DNA of 64,000 bases. It comes from Bacteroidaceae bacterium (GTDB lineage: Bacteria > Bacteroidota > Bacteroidia > Bacteroidales > Bacteroidaceae). Positions 37,901-42,162 of the stretch are shown here, in pieces (within the stretch, counting starts at the first letter, position 1; the number at the start of each line of letters is the position of its first letter). The position numbers and the translations under genes were made by a program. Location of the stretch: the NCBI GenBank assembly GCA_017464815.1, contig JAFTYI010000006.1:19743-83742 (forward strand). Direction: 5' to 3'. Under the pieces are notes generated by a model. The model ran no database searches and had not been told where the DNA came from. It saw only the letters and a program-made list of their open reading frames with translations.

Positions 37901-39427
37901 GTTGATTTCCGTCATGCCATCCGGCAAGGTCAATTCTGTGACTTCCGTGTCAGCCACATAGATATGCTTGGCCAACGTGAAAGGGTTGGACGAACCTTCG
38001 CCCCATGAGATGGCATCGCCGTACAAGATGGCAAACATACGGTCATTGCTTGAGACATGGATTTTGCTCAAGTTGCTGCAACTCTTAAAGGCATCGTCAC
38101 CGATGGAGGCTATGGCATCGCCCATGGTAAGTTCTGACAAACCTGTGCATCCCGAGAATGCAGCCTTCTCAATAGTAGTGACTGTGTTGGGAAGAACCAC
38201 CTTTGTCAGCTGGGTGAAGTTCTCAAACGCCCCCTCGGCAATGTTGACAGTTCCTTCAGTCACCTCGATGGCGGTGTTGGCCTCCATCGTACCCTTATAT
38301 TTATAGAGCACCTTATTAATATATATAGGCCCGTCTTCTAAACCGTCATACCATGTAGTACCCGTGAAAGCGTCCTTACCGATGTGGGTTACTGACTCGG
38401 GAATTGTGATACCGACCAAGTTGGTTTGGTTCTTGAACGCACCTTCGGCGATACTGGTAGTACCTTCCTTTACAGCGATGGTTGTATTCTCCGGCATGTC
38501 ACCTTTATATTGATAAAGGACGGAGCCGATATAGACAACATTGTCATCGGATTGATGATTGCTTATCCATGCCGTATTTGCAAAGACATCCTTTCCCATA
38601 TTGATAGAAGATTCGGGGAAAGTTACAGTGGCCAGATTGGTACATCCGTTGAAAGCATTATCGCCAATGGACGTGACGGATGAGGGGATGGTAATGGAAG
38701 TTATGCTGGCAACATCTTTGAAAAATTCATTAGGTATTTCGGTTACACCGTCTGGTATGACCAAGTTTGTCACCTCTGTTTCCCCGCCATTTTCATCCTT
38801 CACATAAATATGTTTGGCTATTGGCAAGGGGTTGGAACTGTAGCTGACAAATTCAATATTGAAAAGGGTGCTGATATTGGGAAAAATCACTTTATTTAAG
38901 CTTGTACAGGAGCTAAATGTAGCTTCTTGAATGGACTTTATGGATTCTCCGAATGATACCGATTCCAATTTGTCACATGATTGGAATGCACGAGTTTCGA
39001 TAGTTTCTAAAGAATTAGGTAATTCCACTGATGTCAAAGCGGAACAATGATTGAATGCATAGGCACTTATCGTCTTTACAGAATTTCCCAATTGTACCGT
39101 AGCCAGATTGGTGCAATTCTGAAAGGCTGCACTCCCAATGCTAACCACAGAATTAGGAATTGTAACAGAAGTCAAGTTTGAACATCCGTTGAAAACCATA
39201 TTCCCAATCGCTGTTACGGCATATTGGATTTCATTGTTGGTTACATTTTCGGGAATGACAATGTTTCCCGCATACGGACTTTCTCCACTCACAACGGAGA
39301 CCGTACTTTCCGACGTGATTTCATACGTGATGGAAACTCCATCATCATTCTCAACAGAGAATGTCTCTGCGAAACACGGCATGTTCATGAACATGGCCAT
39401 GCTTAGAAAAAACAACATTTTTTTCAT
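25925..39427 (-). CDS. Giant BspA-like leucine-rich-repeat surface protein (4500 aa) with dockerin and cohesin-like modules
   Basis: A signal peptide (KKMLFFLSMAMFMNMPCFA) is followed by LRR_5/TpLRR repeats of about 23 residues with the consensus L-x-x-V-x-IPNSV-x-x-IG-x-x-AF-x-GC-x-x-L. They run from about residue 55 to 3680 and again from 3700 to 4000, probably well over a hundred units. About twenty spacer segments of the form AKHLYLNGEEVTDLVIPEG break the array into blocks of roughly 110-200 residues. The C-terminal part holds an ITW/ASSGL module (about 4146), a type I dockerin with both calcium loops (DANGNREINSAD, DVNKDQRVNVAD; about 4231-4294), a cohesin-like module and a sorting tail (GVYIIGKNKVIIK). 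BspA-type proteins bind host matrix proteins and mediate adhesion. No frameshift breaks the 13.5-kb frame. The gene is more AT-rich than its housekeeping neighbours and contains recent internal duplications. Confidence 0.92.
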   Translation of the reverse strand: MKKMLFFLSMAMFMNMPCFAETFSVENDDGVSITYEITSESTVSVVSGESPYAGNIVIPENVTNNEIQYAVTAIGNMVFNGCSNLTSVTIPNSVVSIGSAAFQNCTNLATVQLGNSVKTISAYAFNHCSALTSVELPNSLETIETRAFQSCDKLESVSFGESIKSIQEATFSSCTSLNKVIFPNISTLFNIEFVSYSSNPLPIAKHIYVKDENGGETEVTNLVIPDGVTEIPNEFFKDVASITSITIPSSVTSIGDNAFNGCTNLATVTFPESSINMGKDVFANTAWISNHQSDDNVVYIGSVLYQYKGDMPENTTIAVKEGTTSIAEGAFKNQTNLVGITIPESVTHIGKDAFTGTTWYDGLEDGPIYINKVLYKYKGTMEANTAIEVTEGTVNIAEGAFENFTQLTKVVLPNTVTTIEKAAFSGCTGLSELTMGDAIASIGDDAFKSCSNLSKIHVSSNDRMFAILYGDAISWGEGSSNPFTLAKHIYVADTEVTELTLPDGMTEINQGFFNNFGKNVTSLTIPGSVTTIGDAAFQDWTKLASVTIGNSVKSIGANAFKGCTALTTIELPIPVSTIGEYAFDGCTNLSSITLGDSVKTIGNWAFNGCSSLTTVDVNTLLTMFNVTCGNSNSNPFKIAPKLSVNGEEITTELVIPEGVTEIKQGFFYNWGSDITSVTIPNSVKKIGSSAFSNWTKLASVAIGDSVKIIGDNAFNRCSSLTAVNIPNSVITIENAAFYYCSNLSSVTLGDSVESIGQYAFNGCDNLQTVNVNKLETIFNSVKYGNSTNNNPFKMASKLHLNGVEVTNLVIPESITELNKGFLYNFGNNVTSVTIPKSVNVGDYAFQNWPKLASVTLGRTGKNAFEGCSALTSITLGASVDTIAAGAFKNCTGLESVVIPNSVVVIENRAFEGCSKLASVTFSESVDSVGEYAFNGCNSLQRVNVTDLDAWYAINFGNESANPLVIAKHLYFNDEEVTGFTIPEGITEINEGFFKGYENIKSITLPKSVKKIGYRAFYNLTNLESVTLNDSLQSIGEDAFRGCTALTAVVIPNSVKTFARNVFYGCTSLSSVTLGDSLQTIGGGSFHDCTSLESIVIPNSVKTIEDRVFESCSNLSYITMGDSVETIGEYTFNGCEKLQTVNVKSLVSLFNLKSNNHLGNPFTVATKLHLNGEEITDLVIPEGVTEIKNGFFYNFWENITSVTIPNSVKTIGGNAFQNWSKLTSASIGNSVKTIGYRAFENCSALATVIIGDSVKTIEYEAFKKTGLTSVTFPNSLELIGRNAFDGCSNLEAVTFGDSIKTILQNVFNGCEKLARVNTTNIAALCNVAYTDVNSNPLRIAKHLYMNDEEVTELVIPEGVTQIAPFAFVDAKGITSLSIPNSVKSIGGTAFNGCTNLAYITWGNSVETIGDWAFDNCDSLKTMNVNSLETVLNSVKYGNISHRNPFCKASKLYLNGEEVTNLVIPESITEIKKGFLYNFGNNVTSVTIPNSVKVGDYAFQNWPKLASVTLERTGKNAFEGCSALTSITLGASVDTIAAGAFRYCKGLESVVIPNTVVAIEKAAFEGCTKLASVTFGDAIASVGSYAFNGCDSLKRVDVTNLDAWYAINFENQSANPLTIAQHLYYNGEEVTGLTIPEGITEINEGFFKGYENIKSIVLPNSVVKIGDRAFKGLANLESVTLSSSLETIGTEAFQYCTSLTAVEIPNSVKALSRNVFFGCTNLQSVTLSDSLRTIAGGSFKECKNLKSIVIPNSVVTLEDGVFEFCTNLSYITLGDSVKSIGSRSFNGCDSLQTVNVNTLLTMFNIQCGGSNANPFSKASKLHLNGKEITELEIPEGVTEINQGFFYNFGNIVTSVTIPNSVKSINGGAFQNWSELESISLGDSIKTVGLYPFSGCDKLTKVNVPNISTLCNIEFASHNSGGGNSNPLSIAKHLYLNGEEVTELIIPDDVTHISNYAFSGASSITSVFIPTSVKSIGEYVFHDCDALSYVTLGDSVKTIGDRAFWFCDSLKTVNIHSLETMFNLTCNGSGSNPFSIASNLHLSGEEVTDLVIPEYLTEINKGFLYNFGNNVTSVTIPNSVKVGDYAFQNWPKLESVTLERTGKNAFEGCSALTSINWGASVDTIAAGAFRYCKGLESVVIPNTVVAIEKAAFEGCTKLSSVTFGDAISSVGSYAFNGCDSLKRVDVTNLDTWYAINFENQSANPLTIAQHLYFNGEEVTGLKIPEGITEINEGFFKGYENIKSIVLPNSVVKIGDRAFKGLANLESVTLSSSLESIGREAFRGCTSLTSIEFPEPLTFIGDHAFDGCTNLESVSLGNQIKTIEHNVFNGCEKLSRVDVTDAAAYFAINFGSDSSNPAKITKGLYCDDKLVTEYVQPYGATEVRGNLLSGYDFITSLVFANSVQGIYGWHMFEGSKSLTKVVLPNSLKYLSERAFGGCKNLRSVTFGDSLTTVGYHAFYQCDSLEDVHIAKLEDWFNIEFGDYHSNPLTKAKHFYSDGKEITELVVPNTVKEIKDHLFEGSKITSLKLGDSVEKIGNSAFASCTALTSVTFGESIDSIETNAFAGCDSLKRVDVTNLDAWYAIYFENQSANPLTIAQHLYFNGEEVTGLKIPEGITEINEGFFKGYKNIKSIVLPNSVVKIGDRAFMGLVNLESVTLSSSLETIGTSAFQNCTALTAIKIPNSVKAFPNEVFRNCTNLASVVLGDSLRTIGQYAFRECKSLKSVVFPNSVVSIGYGAFEDCTNLSYISLGDSVKSIDSYAFNRCDSFQVVNVNSLETMFNIQCGHSNSNPFSIASKLHLNGKEVTDLVIPESISEIKSGMFYKFGKNITSIIIPKSVKKINNYAFNDWSKLASVSWENSVDTIGEGIFQNCVSLTAIEVPNSIKFFPRNVFLGCTNLKSVTLGDSLRTIGGGSFHKCTNLKSIVIPNSVVTIEDRVFEFCTNLSHITLGDSVRTIGEFAFNGCDSLQTVNLNKLGTMFNIQYGHAGNPFSIASKLHVNGKEVTDLVIPEGVTQIHNGFFYNFGKNVTSITIPNSVRTIGADIFYGWPKLATVSIGNSVENIGYRAFYDCAALTTVTMGGPVKNIQWGVFENCPSLTSVHVTDVATLCNSGFERGDSNPLSKAKHLYLNGEEVTDLVIPEGVTQISPYAFFGAEGITSVTIPNSVKSIGTETFSGCKNLSYITLGDSISNFGYCAFNGCDSLTINVAKLEVLFNEFKFDGYRSSPFETATNLCVNNEEIVDLEVPNTVKKIPGGIFNGRGIKSLVIPNSVETIGDNAFNGCEKLATLSLGNSVDTIGAGAFYNCKALTSVEIPNSVKKIGDNAFNGCEKLATLSLGNSVDIIGAGAFYNCKALTSVEIPNSVKVISDQAFRVCDNLSSVTLGDSLQTIGFAAFADNPSLTSIEMPNSVTTLSREAFYNCNNLTSVTLSNSLQTIGERAFMYCRALESIEIPNSVTTIPSEAFYDCYGLESVTLGNSIQSIGEAAFGYVGLGLGNGRHTLTYIPSLDWLFKVEINSNNGNDYLFKELYIGKQPLTALEIPEKFTEAPILPLLYNSCITSLNTGNGLKILPKGRSEKITNLTLGSNLTKIEGEFPNALIVVSNATTPPTITKENDEDWSPFPKCLFDNGAYGVVVLLNPSDQNKYSTAKGWEGMQLTNQSNKVDVLVSTPGELSWEIIDKHNMAPAKVVGLTVRGEINDDDFEQMNLNMKSLLYLDLSNAKVNKVPNNAFDGKQQLLSLQLPSTTKVVGNYAFQGCHGIEELVLPTDLTEIGDGAFAGTNIETLDFNYALQKIGNRAFANTPLKEISFQNKVESIGSEAFQGCNLEQELYFSETLTSIGERAFEGQSGITGHLTIPESVTTVGQRAFSGTNISTVFISGKMTTLESSVFANCPQLNVVYIPDNITRINASAFQGCTSLKDLRLSQKVEEIEREAFRAIPIRSVSVPESVKTLREYTFADCANLRFATLPSTITSLEDGVFYNCRQLMNLTVKALTPPTVADNTFRGVNTDRCIVSIPTESKKEYALATYWGRFIQMRNDIVVQKKGNGSISFASGETAEEGNTPAPVTRATRAATNETESTVTTVEDGSSLYVPKDGTVRFYITPEEGEEIVSATLDGEDITSQIVDGVFVTTADKQSAELVVNFSELTKTAQVITWEQEFEQPVMVGDKITLNAAASSGLSVNFAFGNNESSQFANLSDNTLAIVKPGAIALIAQQKGDNQYASISTDVKYIQAYEYGDANGNREINSADLATTIDYAIGNDPQEFLFRAADVNKDQRVNVADVSGVVDIVLTAPATIDEAELMTRSTGEVLRGEMSANGLNVILSSNMGEYLTFQCDIRLSDDCLPKLDDAGNPIVTLRHSEAAGTQVAVARFVEEGCIRILLYSTDNTPMANNQAVTLLLESVSRNGDIEIENAGYSFRENGTIIYRPFEYGYVTGMESMEDVISSMKIKTQGEEISIYSPVDYQLPVTSVDGIVHMLDVKAGYNKFALKQGVYIIGKNKVIIK
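29357..29632 (-). repeat. 138-bp near-perfect tandem duplication inside the BspA-like gene
   Basis: Copies at 29357-29494 and 29495-29632 encode the same 46 residues (two LRR units, GDNAFNGCEKLATLSLGNSV...). Over most of the length they differ at a single base (Thr to Ile); divergence appears only at the outer edge. This marks recent expansion. Confidence 0.9.
31560..36940 (-). repeat. Kilobase-scale internal repeats in the BspA-like gene
   Basis: The block boundary AQHLYFNGEEVTGL (or a close variant) and its flanking repeats recur near 31620, 32800, 34550 and 36520. The distinctive NWPKL...TGKNAFEGCSALTSI segment recurs near 33120-33200, 34880-34950 and 36850-36930. Nucleotide similarity across the 32730-33200 and 34490-34950 copies is high over more than 400 bases. 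Exact limits need a dot plot. Confidence 0.8.
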
Positions 39428-39499
39428 AGGTTACTTATTTTGTTAGTTTTGATGTTCTTTTTCTCTCTCCGAAGAAGAGCAGACAAGGCGAAAATGAAA

Positions 39500-39670
39500 T
39501 ATCCTAAGTCCCTCGGGCAAAAAAGAAACGCAAGCACATCTTTGATGCCTTTGTCCATTGAGGTCTTAGGATACCCGAAACTACAAAAGATTAAGATGCA
39601 CCTGCGTACGCAGGCATCTGCCATCTTATTCTCATCGTAATTTCTTGAAAGTTCCTAAGTTTCAATGGAC
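39500..39670 (-). promoter_or_regulatory. Structured 5' leader of the BspA-like gene
   Basis: Inside the untranslated leader, 39553-39570 and 39654-39670 are inverted repeats (GTCCATTG..CTTAGG against CCTAAG..CAATGGAC) centred on a perfect 14-base palindrome CCTGCGTACGCAGG (39601-39614), with partly matching sequence between. CTTAGGATA (39565-39573) can instead pair with TATCCTAAG (39500-39508). The two pairings exclude each other, as in leader switches. Function is inferred from structure only. Confidence 0.5.
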
Positions 39671-39747
39671 GATTAGAATAATAGCAAACGCTATACTTTT
39701 CCACAATGTCAGTTTTCAACACTCACCGCTGTGAACGATTGATGGGG

Positions 39748-39755
39748 CAAAGATA
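39748..39755 (-). promoter_or_regulatory. Putative promoter of the BspA-like/Big_2 operon
   Basis: The minus strand reads TATCTTTG, an exact -7 match, giving a leader of about 315 bases. The -33 element is not clear. Confidence 0.6.
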
Positions 39756-39954
39756 CGTTTTAATTGTGAATTATTGATTATGAAATCTTATTTATTTTAC
39801 AGAAAATGTTGCAGAACATGTTTTTACACCTTTTAGTAATAAATTTCGCGCTTCTATTTCATCCCTATTTCGTCAAAATGAAATGCCGCGTGAGGGGTGC
39901 GTGATTGCATATATATACAATGTAAAGATGAGGGGATGAGGTAAGGCACAAAGT

Positions 39955-40065
39955 GGTCAGCCCGTCTCCTCTCAAGTGGTCAGCGGCTAAGGTGTCCGAC
40001 GGTTAGCCCGTGTCCTCTCGAGAGGTTAGCGGCTGACCTCTCGACACCTTAGCGGCTAAAGGGTG
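39955..40065. repeat. Tandem array, about 5 x 23 bp (GGTYAGC word)
   Basis: GGTCAGC at 39955 and 39978, GGTTAGC at 40001 and 40024, and CCTTAGC at 40047 are spaced exactly 23 bases apart. Units contain paired words such as GGTTAGC...GGCTGACC, so neighbouring units can form hairpins. Confidence 0.9.
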
Positions 40066-40386
40066 GGAAGAAGGCGGTTTTTGTTTGATTTTCCCGACCG
40101 AAAAATGTATAAATATACAGTGGGCGCATATTTATGCAAAACTGACCGCACGAGAATCGCGTATATGGGCGTGAATTTTCTTTTGAGCGAAAAATGGGAA
40201 GAATTTCAATCAGAATGCAAACAGCTAGGTTTCAGATTGTTAACAACACTCTGTTAACCTTTGAAGGGGGCAGGCTTATCCCATGGATGAAGTGAGAGGG
40301 AAGAGGATGTATTCTTAAAAGCTGACATATTGTTTTCTCGCATATTTACAGGAGCTCTGCATTATCGGCATTTTTAGGGAGGAGGA

Positions 40387-41277
40387 TTAATCAGGGTGAG
40401 GGGGATTTTGAGGAATCGGAGGAGTCGGAGGAGTCGAATTATTCTGAGGATTCTGAGGGCTCGGAGTAATCTGAGGATTCTGAGTATTCTGAAGACTCGG
40501 AGTGTGCTGAAGACTCGGAGAGTTCGGAAGACTCTGAGAGCTCTGAGGATTCGGAGTGGGGTGGGTTATCTGGGACTTTTGGGCGTTCCTGTAATTTATC
40601 CTTGCTTGGAACATGCGTTCTTTGATGCCACCTTCGGTGACAAAACGCTGCTGCATGGTGATGAGCAGTTTGTGTAGCATATAAATGGCTTGGTGAATGA
40701 GGGTGATGCAGAGGTTGGCAATCTCCTCATCGTTCATGCGGCGTATGTTTTTCGCATAGGTGTTGCTGATTTGTCCGCTGCGGGCATACAGCCTCATTCT
40801 TTCGTAGCGTGGGTGCAAGGGACCCCATTGTTCAAGGTTTCGTACACGCAGATAGTCTTCGTAATCGTCGAGCAGTTCTTCAAGGCTTGCTTTGGCCACA
40901 TTGGTGAGTTTGATTTCTGTTTCGCTGGATGTGGCCGCAGCTTGGTTGCCTTCGGCGATGTTTTGCTTGCCGCTACGTGCGGCTTGCACCATCTGATCAA
41001 TGGTGCGGTCGCCTTTGGAGAGATACTGGTGGGTAAAATTGTAGGTGATGTCGTAGATTATCTCTGTCACTTGATAGACACGCAGGTTGCGGTAATGGCC
41101 GTGTTGGGGGAGGAAGGTGTGGGGCGCTTGAGGGGTCGGAGAAATCGGAGGGTTCGGAGAATTCGGAGTAATCGGAGAACTCTGAAGACTCTGAAGACTC
41201 TGAGGACTCTGAGGACTCTGAAAACTCTGAGAGCTCTCATTAATCTGAGCGAGCTGGGTGGGTTGATCGTTTTTCAT
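40387..41277 (-). CDS. Four-helix-bundle protein (suffix-domain type) with repeat-encoded tails at both ends
   Basis: Residues about 60-215 form the four-helix-bundle core related to 23S rRNA intervening-sequence proteins: YRNLRVYQVTEIIYDITYNFT, GDRTIDQMVQAARSGKQNIAEG, KLTNVAKASLEELLDDYEDYL. The suffix segment continues to about 225. Biochemical function is not known. The ends are unusual: residues about 14-45 (SSQSFQSPQSPQSLQSLQ) and about 235-296 (SSQSLPNSPSLQHTPSLQNT) are Ser/Gln/Pro/Asn-rich low complexity, encoded by strict 9-base DNA repeats in the same orientation at both gene ends. The gene is last in a minus-strand series with the DUF3108 gene 35 bases upstream. Confidence 0.8.
   Translation of the reverse strand: MKNDQPTQLAQINESSQSFQSPQSPQSLQSLQSSPITPNSPNPPISPTPQAPHTFLPQHGHYRNLRVYQVTEIIYDITYNFTHQYLSKGDRTIDQMVQAARSGKQNIAEGNQAAATSSETEIKLTNVAKASLEELLDDYEDYLRVRNLEQWGPLHPRYERMRLYARSGQISNTYAKNIRRMNDEEIANLCITLIHQAIYMLHKLLITMQQRFVTEGGIKERMFQARINYRNAQKSQITHPTPNPQSSQSLPNSPSLQHTPSLQNTQNPQITPSPQNPQNNSTPPTPPIPQNPPHPD
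40416..40555 (-). repeat. 9-bp array, 16 periods, coding the C-terminus
   Basis: TCGGA/TCTGA words (plus strand) occur every 9 bases without a slip from 40416 to 40551, consensus near TCTGAGGAN. They form the last third of the four-helix-bundle frame; three codons per unit keep the frame open. Confidence 0.92.
41136..41239 (-). repeat. 9-bp array, 12 periods, coding the N-terminus
   Basis: The same TCGGA/TCTGA word recurs every 9 bases from 41136 to 41235, in the same orientation as the array at the other gene end. It encodes the QSP/QSL-rich N-terminal extension. Confidence 0.92.
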
Positions 41278-41312
41278 GGCAGAAGAGGATTATTGGGGGG
41301 AATTATCGGACT

Positions 41313-42131
41313 TCACTCCTTCACCACGGAGGTCAGCGGGTGGCGATTGCCCTTGATGCCTTTGAGGAAGGCTTTGGCTGAACCGAAGTTGAGGAAGAGG
41401 TCGAGGCGGACGGGCAGGTGGTTCTTGTCGTCGGTGACGTAGAAGGTGATGACCTCCTGCTCCTTGCCCTTCTTGTCGTACTCTACAAGGGAGAAGACGA
41501 GGCAACGGTAGGTGGTTTCCTTGTCGTCTTCGGCTTCAAACTTCTTCTTGCCACGGTAGATGAGTGTCTGCTTCTCCACACGTCGGCCGGTGGCCATCTG
41601 GAAATGAATCTTGTCGCCTACCTTATAATCCGTGGGATCGAACGAGCGGGCGCGTTGAAGGATGCTGAGCATGTCGTAGATGCACTCGTCCATGGTGTCT
41701 TGGGCGGTCTTCACGCTGCCATCGCGATGCAGGCGGCGCTGACGTGCCTGACTTTTCCCGTCAGGGTAGCTGAACCATGCCTCGTCCACGGTGTAGCGTT
41801 TTCCCTCCTCGGCTCCTTTGCGGAAATAGAGGGGCTCCATCCGGGTGGTCATGCGGCTGATGAGCGTGTCGCGCATCTTGAAAAAGTAGTCGGCCCGCTT
41901 GCTGCTGGTGGCCACGAGCGAGGTTTCATATCCGGGTTGTCCGTCGTCGGTGGTGATGGCGTCGGTCTTCAGCACGGCTGTGCCGGCTTTTATCCACACG
42001 AACTTCCAGTTGAAGTACATCTCGTAATCCAGTTTCTCGCCACTCTGAAAAGCATAGTTTTCGGCGGGGCATTGGGCATAGGCACACCACCCGGTCACAA
42101 GGATGGCGATGAGGGCAAGTATTCTTTTCAT
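41313..42131 (-). CDS. DUF3108 domain-containing exported protein
   Basis: Starting at the ATG at 42131 gives 272 residues with a signal peptide (KRILALIAILVTGWCAYAQ). The body matches DUF3108: FQSGEKLDYEMYFNWKFVWIKAGTAVL at the start, a central YFRKGAEEGKRYTVDEAWFSY and a late LIYRGKKKFEAEDDKETTYRCLVFS...VTDDKNHLPVRLDLFLNFGSAKAFLKG. The family is found in Bacteroidetes and Proteobacteria, is exported, and has no assigned function. It lies 31 bases downstream of the Ig-like lipoprotein and 35 bases upstream of the four-helix-bundle gene, so it is probably co-transcribed. Confidence 0.85.
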   Translation of the reverse strand: MKRILALIAILVTGWCAYAQCPAENYAFQSGEKLDYEMYFNWKFVWIKAGTAVLKTDAITTDDGQPGYETSLVATSSKRADYFFKMRDTLISRMTTRMEPLYFRKGAEEGKRYTVDEAWFSYPDGKSQARQRRLHRDGSVKTAQDTMDECIYDMLSILQRARSFDPTDYKVGDKIHFQMATGRRVEKQTLIYRGKKKFEAEDDKETTYRCLVFSLVEYDKKGKEQEVITFYVTDDKNHLPVRLDLFLNFGSAKAFLKGIKGNRHPLTSVVKE

Positions 42132-42162
42132 GCTATATATATGTGTGTGATCAGTCTTTTCT

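Larger units (their letters stand above)
39428..40386. other. 959-bp non-coding region upstream of the BspA-like gene
   Basis: From right to left it holds: an unexplained AT-rich stretch with GTTAAC words (40080-40260: TTGTTAACAACACTCTGTTAAC), a 23-bp-period array (39955-40065), the putative promoter (39748-39755) and a strongly structured leader (39495-39670). Short open frames occur but show no coding character. Confidence 0.75.

Noticed and set aside
25925-39427. Assembly fusion of several BspA-like genes into one
   Set aside because: There is one signal peptide, one C-terminal module set and no internal frameshift or stop; block boundaries look like regular spacers. Long reads would settle it.
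39424-39624. Minus-strand frame of 66 codons overlapping the start of the BspA-like gene, possible leader peptide
   Set aside because: Its codons run across the inverted repeats of the structured leader; the sequence is better explained by the DNA/RNA structure. A leader peptide cannot be excluded.
39553-39670. Invertible promoter of the Bacteroides phase-variation type
   Set aside because: The arms are imperfect and the enclosed segment of about 80 bases has no TAnnTTTG element; the promoter lies outside it. No recombinase gene is nearby.
40063-40257. Short plus-strand frame of 64 codons in the region upstream of the BspA-like gene
   Set aside because: It uses a non-ATG-like context, spans the edge of the 23-bp array, and has no recognisable motif, promoter or ribosome-binding signal.
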